Part shown: one piece after another, positions 1 to 7,324 of the stretch
How positions within the stretch are numbered: position 1 is the stretch's first letter
Layout of the letters: the number at the start of each line of letters is the position of its first letter
IMG/VR virus record: IMGVR_UViG_3300034063_000056
Coordinates: 1-24,959 of that record
Reading direction: 5' to 3' (one strand)
Source of the DNA: a virus
Length of the DNA stretch: 24,959 nucleotides
Notes under the pieces: generated by a model
The model's input: the letters and a program-made list of their open reading frames with translations, nothing else
Database searches by the model: none
Told to the model about the DNA's origin: nothing
Program-made: the position numbers and the translations under genes

Positions 1-32
1 AAATCACTCGAACAACTGGAGAAGAAAGATGA
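1..32 (+). CDS. 3' end of an upstream small phage gene (partial)
   Basis: The frame starting at base 3 reads into the window and stops at TGA 30-32, whose TG is shared with the ATG of the next gene (ATGA, 29-32). The same four-base coupling recurs at 208-211 and 393-396, which supports a real gene ending here. Only about nine residues are visible, so no function can be given. A second open frame (bases 1-78) also enters from the left and would encode a charged helix; it is an alternative. Confidence 0.4.
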   Translation, partial: ITRTTGEER

Positions 33-211
33 ACTGGCGCGAGCTAAACAAAAAGCTAAACATGCTGACCGAGGGTGAGGTGCTGGCGCTGCTGGAGGCC
101 GAGCGCCAAGGCGCCAAGCGTGTGACGTTCTTGGAGCGCCTGCACCAGCGGTACACCATGCTGCGAGCAGCGCGCGAACGAGTGGAACTACTGAAGGAAG
201 CAGTCAAATGA
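29..211 (+). CDS. small charged helical phage protein, unknown function
   Basis: A 60-residue, strongly charged, predicted all-helical protein with no membrane segment or metal motif. The ATG at 29 lies behind a purine-rich GGAGAAGAAAG Shine-Dalgarno stretch and overlaps the previous stop by ATGA. Its own stop overlaps the next ATG (208) in the same way, so it is part of a translationally coupled plus-strand string. Small helical proteins like this are common at the end of phage early modules. I do not recognise a function. Confidence that it is a gene rests on the ribosome binding site and coupling. Confidence 0.7.
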   Translation: MNWRELNKKLNMLTEGEVLALLEAERQGAKRVTFLERLHQRYTMLRAARERVELLKEAVK

Positions 212-396
212 AATCCCGTATCCTAGACCCCAACTTTAAATATGTGCCGGCAGCGGCGACAGATGTTCAGGCAACATGGCGAAAATTTGGATGGAAACCT
301 CTCGATGAAATGCCCAACGTGCGCAGCGTGGACAGAAGTAAAATTGACCAAGCAGATGGGCGAGTACGTCCAGAGATCAAGGGTATGCGGCAATGA
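208..396 (+). CDS. small conserved phage protein with [13 protein letters not shown] motif
   Basis: A 62-residue protein. The first 35 residues contain the run [18 protein letters not shown], which I recall as a recurring signature of very small phage proteins of unknown function. The tail is more variable. ATG 208 overlaps the previous stop (ATGA) and follows GGAAG. Its last 92 bases are also read in another frame by the zinc-ribbon gene starting at 305, which could explain its unusual C-terminus. The protein might end functionally near residue 35, the rest being constrained by the overlapping gene. Function unknown. Confidence 0.65.
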   Translation: MKSRILDPNFKYVPAAATDVQATWRKFGWKPLDEMPNVRSVDRSKIDQADGRVRPEIKGMRQ

Positions 397-520
397 GCAC
401 AAGTTCACCACAGAAGAGCGCGTCGTCCCCACCAAGCCGCACGGAGGGGCCAGACTTCGCAAGCTGGAGCCCAATGGTGCTGACGAAGTTCGCGCAAGAC
501 TCCTACGCAAAGATGCGTGA
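305..520 (+). CDS. NrdR-like zinc-ribbon protein (overprinted)
   Basis: A 71-residue protein beginning MKCPTC. Probable zinc ligands are C3, C6, C28 and H32, followed by KFTTEERVV. This matches the N-terminal zinc ribbon of NrdR-type repressors, but there is no room for the ATP-cone domain of true NrdR, so binding to ribonucleotide-reductase promoters should not be assumed. It probably binds nucleic acid or protein. I chose ATG 305 rather than the in-frame ATG at 242 because the family starts immediately before the first CxxC and the extension looks like shadow sequence. The gene overlaps the 208-396 gene by 92 bases and the 393-599 gene by up to 128, each in another frame. Confidence 0.7.
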   Translation: MKCPTCAAWTEVKLTKQMGEYVQRSRVCGNEHKFTTEERVVPTKPHGGARLRKLEPNGADEVRARLLRKDA

Positions 521-599
521 GCAGGAGGACCAGCTAGAGCAGTTGCGCCAAGACCTCAAGACGGCGCTAGAGGCTTACCGGGCCTTGTTGCGGCTGTAG
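393..599 (+). CDS. small coiled-coil phage protein
   Basis: A 68-residue protein. The first 27 residues are Ser/Pro-rich, then from MVLTKFAQ onward it is a heptad-like coiled coil with two EQxxQLRQ-type turns. ATG 393 overlaps the previous stop (ATGA). An internal ATG at 474 behind GGAG (466-469) would give only the coiled coil and reduce the overlap with the zinc-ribbon gene. Either start is possible, and both products could be made. Its 3' end converges on the minus-strand holin gene with a 25-base tail-to-tail overlap, marking the junction of the plus-strand and late modules. Function unknown. Confidence 0.6.
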   Translation: MSTSSPQKSASSPPSRTEGPDFASWSPMVLTKFAQDSYAKMREQEDQLEQLRQDLKTALEAYRALLRL

Positions 600-946
600 A
601 ACAGCGTCCGGTCGCCGAACAGGTAGAAGCCCACAGCCGCAGCGAAGTTGTCCACAGCGTCGCTCGGCTGGCCCGACAGCTTGAGCGAGGCCCAGGTGCC
701 CAGCACAATCATCGCTACAGTGGGCCGCATAAGGCGCACAGCGGCCTCGACCCACGGGTACGAGGGGTTGGCCCCACCGGCCTCGTTCATCGCCTTGAAC
801 ATGTCCAGATCGAACTGGCGCATCTTGACGTACTCTTCGACGTTGACAGGCTTGTAACCGTCGGTCTGAATGAAGCGCCCAATGAGCGACTTGCCCAGGT
901 CAACGGCCAGAGGGCCGAGGGCTGCCAAAATCGTGAGCGGGTCCAT
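575..946 (-). CDS. putative holin (3-TM / gene-transfer-release type)
   Basis: A 123-residue membrane protein. A hydrophobic N-terminus (residues 1-20), a polar helix (about 30-55) and two C-terminal hydrophobic segments (about 72-90 and 98-112) surround an arginine-proline pair (LMRPTVAMI). That layout resembles the 'holin of 3TMs, for gene-transfer release' family. It would make the inner-membrane holes that release the endolysin. The ATG follows a strong GGAGGTG and lies one base after the endolysin stop, so the two are cotranscribed. It is the last late gene and overlaps the converging plus-strand gene. The holin assignment rests on topology, family resemblance and context. Confidence 0.65.
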   Translation of the reverse strand: MDPLTILAALGPLAVDLGKSLIGRFIQTDGYKPVNVEEYVKMRQFDLDMFKAMNEAGGANPSYPWVEAAVRLMRPTVAMIVLGTWASLKLSGQPSDAVDNFAAAVGFYLFGDRTLFYSRNKAR

Positions 947-947
947 G

Positions 948-1424
948 TCACACCTCCAGCAGGTCGCAGATGCGGTTGGCCCAGCCTCGGCTGAACGCCG
1001 GCCAGTTGGGCAGCTTGGCCATGAAGCGCAGACGCTGGGCGAGGATGCGCCGGCGCAGCCCCTCGGAGTGCAGCGTACTGGCCGCGCGGATGGTAATGGG
1101 GCCGATCACGCCGTCGTCCTTGACGCCGCAGGCCCGCTGGAGCCACTTGGCCGACTGAGCCACGCCTGAGTTGACGGCGCCGTCGAAGACGATGTAGCGC
1201 ACGTCTGGGGGCAGGCTCTCAGCCTGCACGGCGTCCCAGTACCGCTCCTTGTAGATGCGCTGCGCCAGCTCCAGCGGCAGCTCGCGCATGTCGCCACGGT
1301 AACCGACCTCGCGGGCCACGGCTTCGGTGACGCCGTAGCGGGTCTTGCCGCCAGGGTCGGCGGGATGGTTACTGTAATCGCCCTCATGCTTGAGCAGCTT
1401 GTCGAAGGCGGTTAGGAAGTTCAC
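948..1424 (-). CDS. endolysin, GH108-type N-acetylmuramidase with C-terminal peptidoglycan-binding region
   Basis: A 158-residue protein. HEGDY followed by NHPADPGGKTRYGVT (residues 13-33) is the glycoside hydrolase family 108 active-site signature, and E14 is the expected catalytic acid. The mid-region AVNSGVAQSAKWLQRA and a GVIGP turn match the C-terminal peptidoglycan-binding part of the family. Length is typical. The start is GTG at 1424, chosen because the family begins a dozen residues before the catalytic Glu; it overlaps the upstream stop as GTGA. No signal peptide is seen, so it should need the holin. It would cut the glycan strand of murein at the end of infection. Confidence 0.92.
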   Translation of the reverse strand: MNFLTAFDKLLKHEGDYSNHPADPGGKTRYGVTEAVAREVGYRGDMRELPLELAQRIYKERYWDAVQAESLPPDVRYIVFDGAVNSGVAQSAKWLQRACGVKDDGVIGPITIRAASTLHSEGLRRRILAQRLRFMAKLPNWPAFSRGWANRICDLLEV

Positions 1425-1642
1425 TTGTCAGCCTTGTTCTCAAGCCGATCGAAGATTTTTCCGAGCATCTCTCGTATGTCCCTAAGATCGGATCGGTAGT
1501 CGTCGCGGCCAACGTAGTGCGTCGGCATCTGCCGCACATCAGCGTCAAGCCGGTCGATGGCCTGGTAGATGCGGTTGAGTGTCCAGCCCCCGAAGAACCC
1601 TGCGACGGCCACGGCGATGTTGAAGAGAATTTGGTAGTCCAT
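1421..1642 (-). CDS. small membrane protein with C-terminal helix (lysis-associated)
   Basis: A 73-residue protein starting MDYQILFNIAV. One N-terminal transmembrane helix (about residues 4-22) is followed by a charged, probably coiled-coil domain ending DIREMLGKIFDRLENK. I prefer ATG 1642 over the in-frame TTG at 1660 because proteins of this kind begin MDYQ. No strong Shine-Dalgarno is visible. It lies directly upstream of the endolysin and overlaps it by GTGA. The topology would suit an inner-membrane spanin or a holin accessory protein, but no outer-membrane lipoprotein partner is visible. Function is inferred from context only. Confidence 0.65.
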   Translation of the reverse strand: MDYQILFNIAVAVAGFFGGWTLNRIYQAIDRLDADVRQMPTHYVGRDDYRSDLRDIREMLGKIFDRLENKADK

Positions 1643-1701
1643 GACCGTTAATTTGACCAAACGTTTGCGCGAAGTTCAAGACGAGTGACAAAATTTTGCA
1701 G

Positions 1702-3363
1702 TTATCTTTGTTGGGCGGCTACAGGTGCGGCGATCAATGTAGACAGCAGAGCGTTATTCAAAGGTTCTGTCGCCATCAAACTATTAACCGGACGATCATA
1801 TGTCGGCAGCGCGCGGCGCTGGCCCATTTGGGACAGCAGGTAGTTGCGAGCACCGTAAGACACCGTGCCCGGCGCCATCATGCCGAGCATAGCGCCTGCT
1901 GATGCGCCTTGAGTGCCACCAAACAACGCGCCTGCGCCCGCGCCTACGCCGCCGCCCAAAGTCGGGCCAAGCATGGTGCCCGCGCCGGGCGTTCCCATCG
2001 TGCCCGGCGGCACCATCACGGGCCGCGCGACATTGGCAAAGCGTGCGATCAGGTCAAGATCGCCGCTGAAATACCGCCCCCGCGTCTGCAAATCGTTCGC
2101 CAGTTGCCGGGCGTTGACAGAACCTCCACCCTCAACGATTGCATCTTCTACTGCGTGGCTGATTGCCATACGCTGACGCGAAGCGCGGAACTGATCAAGC
2201 ATAGCTTGCGCGTTTGGGTTTCCGGCGGTTTGAAGCGACCGTTCAATCTGGTCTTCCAAAGCGTTGCTGATTGCGCGCTGCGCCAGCCCCAACTCATTGT
2301 CGCCGCGAGCCAAGTTGGCGCGGGATGCTTCGCGCAGCGTGCGAGTGGCGCCCACAGCGTCGGCGGCGTTAAATTGCCCGACGCGATAGTTAGCCACCAA
2401 GTCTTGCACAGGTTGCGGTATGGCGTTGGGGAACGACCGGCCGGGGCCGGTATACGCGGCAAGAACATTGTTTAGCGCGTTGTCAAAATCTTGGTCAGCG
2501 CGTACAACGCCAATGTTGTTAAGCGGCGCGTACCCTCGCTGGTACTCTTGCCCGCGAATCTGACGCATGTTTTCGCGGGTGAGCGGCGCGTCGTCCGGCA
2601 GACTTAGCGCGCGGCGCGACAAGCGATCCGTTACCTGTTGGTTTTGCGACGCAGCCTCTTGCTGAGTGCGGGTCTTGCCGGCCAAACGCTCAAGAAGCAC
2701 GTTTTGCGCGCTGGGCGTAACGCTGCCTGGCGTAACAAGATAGCCTTCTGCTTGTCCTTGGCGAATTGTCAAGTCGCGCACAGCGTTGCGGGCTTGCTCG
2801 GCTTGCAGCCGCGCTTGTCTGGCTTGTGCAACGCTTGTTATGGCGGTCGGCGTACCCATAGCAACAGCCAGCCCCGCAACAGGGCTACCCGTTAGCTCTG
2901 TAGTAGTCTGACCCGCAGTGCCTGCGGCCAAACCTTTAGCCGCGCTTGCGCCTACCTCACGCAAAGACGCTGCGGGCGAGATCGCGCCGCCCGTAGCGGC
3001 TTGCAGACCGACATCAAGAATGCGCTGGCCGGTCGTCATGCCTTCTGTAGGCTTGATCAGCCCCATTCGTTTGAACGCTGCTGCTACTGGCTGGCTTGGC
3101 TCGGTAACGTTCGGCGCCAGTTCTGGGCGGCCGGCTGCGGTTACTGCCGTGCCATACGCCATCTTTGCGAGGTTGGCGATGTTTTGCGGCGTATTGATAA
3201 ACAAATCCGCAACGCCGGCGATCGCTTTGTAGGGGGCGCTAGTGGCGACGTCTAGCGTAGACGGCGGCTGGCGCGGGCCTGGAATGCCGGACGGCGGTGC
3301 GGCGGTAAATTCCGCAAACGGGTTTGGCTGCGCGGCGAATTGAGCAAACGGATTTGTCGCCAT
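1702..3363 (-). CDS. ejection / DNA-transfer protein candidate (gp16 position)
   Basis: A 553-residue Ala/Gly/Gln-rich protein. The N-terminus carries two NPFA(Q/E)F repeats (residues 4-9 and 14-19). The middle is mainly helical with coiled-coil stretches. Residues about 453-499 are a glycine-rich hydrophobic segment (GGGVGAGAGALFGG and on) suited to membrane insertion. It is the third of three consecutive large virion-type genes after the tail-machine genes, the place of gp16 in P22 (609 residues), one of the proteins ejected with the DNA. Sequence identity to P22 gp16 is not evident; the assignment is by order and composition. Its ATG overlaps the upstream stop as TAATG. Confidence 0.7.
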   Translation of the reverse strand: MATNPFAQFAAQPNPFAEFTAAPPSGIPGPRQPPSTLDVATSAPYKAIAGVADLFINTPQNIANLAKMAYGTAVTAAGRPELAPNVTEPSQPVAAAFKRMGLIKPTEGMTTGQRILDVGLQAATGGAISPAASLREVGASAAKGLAAGTAGQTTTELTGSPVAGLAVAMGTPTAITSVAQARQARLQAEQARNAVRDLTIRQGQAEGYLVTPGSVTPSAQNVLLERLAGKTRTQQEAASQNQQVTDRLSRRALSLPDDAPLTRENMRQIRGQEYQRGYAPLNNIGVVRADQDFDNALNNVLAAYTGPGRSFPNAIPQPVQDLVANYRVGQFNAADAVGATRTLREASRANLARGDNELGLAQRAISNALEDQIERSLQTAGNPNAQAMLDQFRASRQRMAISHAVEDAIVEGGGSVNARQLANDLQTRGRYFSGDLDLIARFANVARPVMVPPGTMGTPGAGTMLGPTLGGGVGAGAGALFGGTQGASAGAMLGMMAPGTVSYGARNYLLSQMGQRRALPTYDRPVNSLMATEPLNNALLSTLIAAPVAAQQR

Positions 3364-5198
3364 TACTGCCCCCTTGCACGTTTAGCTGCGCCCGCCCCAA
3401 AAATTGCGTCAAATTGCTCGTCAGTACCCCGGCCAGCCTTAAGAGCGTCGATTGCTGCTTGTGGGATGGCTGGCGCAGCACTTGGGGTTTGTGCGGCGGC
3501 GGGCGTAACGTATTTCTTAAGCTCCGGTCGGTCAAACAGCGATTTGCCGCCGGGCCCCGAAAACCAAGCATCCTCTGCGCCGTCGAAACTGTTTTTTCCT
3601 GGCCCCCTGCGCCATTCGTTATAAAAGTTGCGCTGCTCTATGTCCCGCTTAAGTTGCGCTTTTGCAACATCAATGATGAACCTATTCGCGTTAACAGTGT
3701 TGCCAAGTTGCGCGCCCGTCTGGGTAATACGTTGCGCGTCTGCTTCAGTCTGCGGGCCTTTTTGCTCAAGCTGACGCTGAAGCACAGCTTGTTGCGTGGC
3801 CGCCAAAAAAGTCTGCGCGTCTGTAGCAAATTTTTCTGCTTCAGGTACGCCCAACGCCGCCAATACAGACGCGCCAGCTTTTTTAACCTCTGTACCAAAC
3901 CCAGTGCTAAACCCTTGGTCAAGAATTTTTGCTTGAGTATCCAGCGCAGGCAAAGTTTTTGCGGCTAAGCCGGCGGCTTTGGAGATGTCTTCGTATTGCT
4001 TGACAAGAAGCTCACCAAACTTTCCTCTTTCGGCCTTTTCTTGCACGTTAGTCAAGTTAATTTGCGTAGGCGGTGCGTGTGTCCCAAGTTTGTCGATCTT
4101 TTTTTGGATCGCTACAACATCAGCGTCAGTTCTTGACTTACCCCCTTTAATCAAAGCATCGCGTTCTTGCATCAAGCGAGAAATGTCGCTAACTTGCGGC
4201 GCTTGCGACAACCTTGAAAATCTTGCAAACCCTTCTTCGGTGATCGGGATGCCCAACTCACGCATTTTTCTGATTGCGTCAGGAGAGCGCGCCGATTGCA
4301 TGGCGTTTTCAATTTGCTTAAGAAGCACCGCAGCGTCGGGACTGCCGGCCCTAACGGCGAGGTTATATTGCCGCCTCAAAGCGTCTATGTTCGGCGCCGC
4401 ACCAGCAGCCGCCGCCAACTGATTGAGGTTTGCAGGAGGCGCGGTAGGCGCAAGAGCGTTAGTCTGAGCAGCGGCGGGCGGCGCAGGCTCACTAGTAGGC
4501 TCAAAAGGCGGCAACGGTTCGGCCAAAAACGGGTTGGTCGTTGTTGGCATGCTGTAGCTAAAAACGCGCCCGGAAGCAGAGTCCATTGGGTTTACATACC
4601 GCACCAAAGGCCGGCCTGATTCAGACTCGCTTTGCAACATGCCACGCAATTCGGCTTGTGACTTGCCCTGCGCTCGACGTTGTGTAGATGTTGGGGAGCT
4701 TTCATAAGGCATTACCTCAATGAAAGGACTTTCCGGCGTACCTTTTTCTTCGACATGCGACCGCATGTCAAAATCAGTGCTTTTAACAGGCTCAGCCGCT
4801 GCCGGCGCAGCACCAGTGATCGCGCCAGCAGCCGATGTCGGCGTTGCTGCTCCAGCCGCGCCGGGGGCCAATCCTTCGCCGCGCTCGTATTCATCAAGCC
4901 GCTGCTGCTTTTGCAACGCTTGATAGATGTTGTACCCCTGCTCGCTGGTTCTGGGATTTTGCATCATCAGCAGCGATGCAGTCCTAAGATCGGGGCCGCC
5001 TTTAGCCGAGATAGCGGCTGCGATCTGACCAAGAACGCCGCGCTCACGGCGCAGGTCTTCTAGCTGCATGCCGGCCACTTCAGCCTGGCGCTGACCACCT
5101 ACAATCTGTTGGACTTGCGCGTACTCGGCCAGCGCATTACGCGGCCTAAACTCGGGCTGGCGAAAGCTCATCGCAATGTTAGGGTTAACGAGTGCCAT
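3363..5198 (-). CDS. ejection / internal virion protein candidate (gp20 position)
   Basis: A 611-residue protein starting MALVNPNIAMSF, an N-terminus I recall from phage internal or injection proteins. Residues 20-110 are helical and Gln/Arg-rich. Residues about 110-270 are a low-complexity Ala/Pro/Thr region, probably disordered. Residues about 280-520 are again helical with coiled coils, and the C-terminus is Ala-rich. It lies between the gp7-like and gp16-position genes, the place of P22 gp20 (471 residues). No enzymatic motif is visible. Such proteins leave the head with the DNA and help it cross the envelope; for this one that role is inferred. Confidence 0.7.
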   Translation of the reverse strand: MALVNPNIAMSFRQPEFRPRNALAEYAQVQQIVGGQRQAEVAGMQLEDLRRERGVLGQIAAAISAKGGPDLRTASLLMMQNPRTSEQGYNIYQALQKQQRLDEYERGEGLAPGAAGAATPTSAAGAITGAAPAAAEPVKSTDFDMRSHVEEKGTPESPFIEVMPYESSPTSTQRRAQGKSQAELRGMLQSESESGRPLVRYVNPMDSASGRVFSYSMPTTTNPFLAEPLPPFEPTSEPAPPAAAQTNALAPTAPPANLNQLAAAAGAAPNIDALRRQYNLAVRAGSPDAAVLLKQIENAMQSARSPDAIRKMRELGIPITEEGFARFSRLSQAPQVSDISRLMQERDALIKGGKSRTDADVVAIQKKIDKLGTHAPPTQINLTNVQEKAERGKFGELLVKQYEDISKAAGLAAKTLPALDTQAKILDQGFSTGFGTEVKKAGASVLAALGVPEAEKFATDAQTFLAATQQAVLQRQLEQKGPQTEADAQRITQTGAQLGNTVNANRFIIDVAKAQLKRDIEQRNFYNEWRRGPGKNSFDGAEDAWFSGPGGKSLFDRPELKKYVTPAAAQTPSAAPAIPQAAIDALKAGRGTDEQFDAIFGAGAAKRARGQ

Positions 5199-5200
5199 GA

Positions 5201-5896
5201 TTAGTACCCCACGCCAGCAAAGTTAGACGGGTCGTAACGGCGGCTGTTAAGAGCCTGTTGCAGCAACGAGTTCTGCGCTTGACCCTGCTGATAGTTCATG
5301 TATTGGCCCAAGCCGCCAGTAATTGCGTTGGCTGCGCCCATGTAGCCAGATGCGCGGGCCTGAGCACCAGCACCAATGGTTTCAGCCAAGTTGGAGCCGA
5401 ACTGCCCGGCTTGTCCGGCAAGATTTTGCGCTGCGGTCTGACCAACGCCGGCCAGCGATTGCAACGGGTTAAGCCGCGCTTGGCGCTCGGATTGATAGCG
5501 GTTGAAGGCGTTCTGGTACTCTTGTGAGCCCATCTCCTGCCCAAACCGCGTCAGCGCCTTGCCCGTAGCGCCGCCCATCAGCCCGCCCCGCGCCGCAGCC
5601 GACCGCTCCAGCGCCTTCTGGCCCTCCGACAACCTGAATGCGTAGCCAGGATCAGCCTGAAACTGTTGCATTCCGAACGGCGTGTATTCGGTTGCCAGCG
5701 GGATCAGCTTGTTAAGCGCCTGCTCACCAGCCTCACGGTAGGGTCTGCCCAGTTCAACCTGACGCTCAAAAATCTCGCGCTGCACATCGGCAGCGCGGTC
5801 AGCAGCGGCGGCTTGTGTGCTGGCGGCGCTGCTCGACGCCCTGCTGCCAAGCAAAGAACTGCCAATAATTGCGGCGGGAAGCATCCATGCGGCCAT
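5201..5896 (-). CDS. gp7-like DNA transfer (ejection) protein
   Basis: A 231-residue protein with a hydrophobic N-terminus (MAAWMLPAAIIGSSLLG), a helical arm, and a conserved central block DPGYAFRLSEGQKALERSAA followed by RGGLMGGATGKAL. I recognise that block as the hallmark of a widespread podovirus virion family often annotated as DNA transfer protein. The C-terminus is Gly/Ala/Gln-rich. Length is close to P22 gp7 (229), and it occupies the gp7 position. In P22, gp7 is ejected into the host and helps DNA cross the envelope. AAGGAG precedes the ATG, and the gp20-position gene starts two bases after its stop. Confidence 0.82.
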   Translation of the reverse strand: MAAWMLPAAIIGSSLLGSRASSSAASTQAAAADRAADVQREIFERQVELGRPYREAGEQALNKLIPLATEYTPFGMQQFQADPGYAFRLSEGQKALERSAAARGGLMGGATGKALTRFGQEMGSQEYQNAFNRYQSERQARLNPLQSLAGVGQTAAQNLAGQAGQFGSNLAETIGAGAQARASGYMGAANAITGGLGQYMNYQQGQAQNSLLQQALNSRRYDPSNFAGVGY

Positions 5897-5906
5897 GTCA
5901 AACTCC

Positions 5907-6242
5907 TTAAGTCACTTCGCGTCCACTGACGCGCATGTTGATGGCGCTGGCAGTTCCAGCAATTGTACTGATGAAGTCGCCGATGCCAAGCACCTGGCCC
6001 ACGAGTTCGGGGAAGGTGTACACCTCGGACGGCTGAAGTGTCTTAGTCTTGGTGATCAAGTTCTGGTTGCCAGCCGAACCAGCAGCCGTGACGAGGTTGA
6101 CGCTGATCGTCGCGGCGCTGGCGCTGTAGTTCGTCGCGGTGAACTTGTCGATGATGGTTGTCACGCCAGTCGCGGTGTACTGGGTGGTTTGAGTGTTCTC
6201 GACCGTCTTGGCCGGAACGAGGACTTTGACTGAAACGGTCAT
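5907..6242 (-). CDS. small beta-rich virion-type protein (gp14 position)
   Basis: A 111-residue protein of alternating Thr/Val/Ser strands, predicted all-beta. Conserved-looking segments are QTTQYTA, IDKFTATNYSA and the C-terminal ELVGQVLGIGDFIST with SGRE. I recall this pattern from many phage structural clusters, without an assigned role. It sits between the needle candidate and the gp7-like gene, where P22 has gp14. An AGGGAG Shine-Dalgarno precedes the ATG. It may decorate the tail or be an assembly factor. No enzyme motif is present. Confidence 0.7.
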   Translation of the reverse strand: MTVSVKVLVPAKTVENTQTTQYTATGVTTIIDKFTATNYSASAATISVNLVTAAGSAGNQNLITKTKTLQPSEVYTFPELVGQVLGIGDFISTIAGTASAINMRVSGREVT

Positions 6243-6244
6243 GG

Positions 6245-7324
6245 CTAGACTCCCTGTAGTGTCGGCACAGAGGCTATCGACACAGTTAATATGACTGACG
6301 GCGTGGCCGGGCGAACTGGTCCAGTTTTTGCAGCAATGTACTCAATTGTAGTGGAGGTGTCAGTAGTTGCCCACATCAACTCGATGTACTCGTCTGCGGC
6401 TAAATCGATGAACAAGTTCAACGCGCCGATCAAGTGGCCGTCTATGGAACCGTGCCGATTGGGCACGGAAAACTGGCTGTTGGAGTCAGGCACATCAACC
6501 CCGTTTTTACGCATCCAAACGTCAATGTCGTGGATGTTGTTGTCGGTGTTGACCATCTGGACGCTGAACTGAATGTTGTACGTTCCGGCAATTTCGCACC
6601 TGACCTTGGACTTGCAGGTGCCGGTGATGGTTGTAGACGCTACGGTCTGCGACACGCTGACCTGATAGGTGCCGGTGCTGCCATCCGTGCCTGTTAGCTG
6701 GGACACAATGCGAGTTCCAGCCGTAACGCCAGTGCCCGTGATCACCATGCCAGGGTAAATTGGCCCCGAGGTGATCGCTGTCACCGTCATGGTGGTTGTG
6801 GCAATCGACGCAGTGAACACGGCTGTGCGGTCTTCTATCGTGACGTTTTTGCTGAACTGCGTGGTGTCGTACAGCAGCGGGTACGCCGTAGTTGTTGAGC
6901 CGTCTGGCTGGTTGGCCGTGCTGTAAAAGGAGCCGTATACAAACTGCGGAATCTGCGGCGTGGTAATCGGCGCAGATTGAAGCGCGTCGATCTGCTTTTG
7001 CATCTCGGCTATCTGCGACACCAAAGCCGAGCAGCAGTCTGCCAACGCTTCTGCTTGGATTTGCTTAGCCAACTCATTGCTCAAATCAGCCGCAGGCGGC
7101 AGCGTCTGCAACTCTTGCCGCACGGCGTCGAGCGCAGCCTCAAGAGACGCAATCGTTGACTCGGCGCTGAACGTAAGCCCTGAGTCATCAACGACTGCCG
7201 TGGCCGCATCGTTGAGCGACAAGAAGAACAAGTACCAAGCCCTGTCGATCAACCCGGTGCGCGGGTCGATCAACGGCACCCGTGGCGGGGTGATTGGCGT
7301 CGGCGTTGCGTTAGGGCTAGGCAT
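6245..7324 (-). CDS. tail needle / fibre-like protein with inserted beta module
   Basis: A 359-residue protein. The N-terminus (residues 13-36, [18 protein letters not shown] and on) looks like an anchor. Residues about 55-117 form a coiled coil. Residues about 128-168 and 237-355 make a beta-rich head ending in a jelly-roll-like domain ([30 protein letters not shown]). Residues about 169-236 are a separate Thr/Gly-rich module that appears inserted in the head domain. It follows the gp10-like gene, the place of the P22 gp26 needle (233 residues); Sf6-type needles also end in a knob. I infer a trimeric needle or fibre that plugs the tail. A peripheral fibre is the main alternative. Confidence 0.65.
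   Translation of the reverse strand: MPSPNATPTPITPPRVPLIDPRTGLIDRAWYLFFLSLNDAATAVVDDSGLTFSAESTIASLEAALDAVRQELQTLPPAADLSNELAKQIQAEALADCCSALVSQIAEMQKQIDALQSAPITTPQIPQFVYGSFYSTANQPDGSTTTAYPLLYDTTQFSKNVTIEDRTAVFTASIATTTMTVTAITSGPIYPGMVITGTGVTAGTRIVSQLTGTDGSTGTYQVSVSQTVASTTITGTCKSKVRCEIAGTYNIQFSVQMVNTDNNIHDIDVWMRKNGVDVPDSNSQFSVPNRHGSIDGHLIGALNLFIDLAADEYIELMWATTDTSTTIEYIAAKTGPVRPATPSVILTVSIASVPTLQGV
6617..6820 (-). other. putative mobile beta module inside the needle/fibre gene
   Basis: These codons encode about 68 residues running from [13 protein letters not shown] through [13 protein letters not shown] to [18 protein letters not shown] recognise this pattern as a recurrent exchangeable module in unrelated phage tail and fibre proteins. 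It separates SKNVTIED from [12 protein letters not shown], which together look like one continuous jelly-roll. Boundaries are approximate. Confidence 0.55.

Noticed and set aside
591-605. Hairpin GCTGT-AGA-ACAGC at the convergent gene junction
   Set aside because: Only five base pairs with a three-base loop and no T-tract on either strand; too weak to call a terminator, although one is expected nearby.
1689-1698. Palindrome CAAAATTTTG between the gp16-position gene and the lysis genes
   Set aside because: Ten bases of A/T palindrome are likely by chance; no promoter boxes with proper spacing accompany it.
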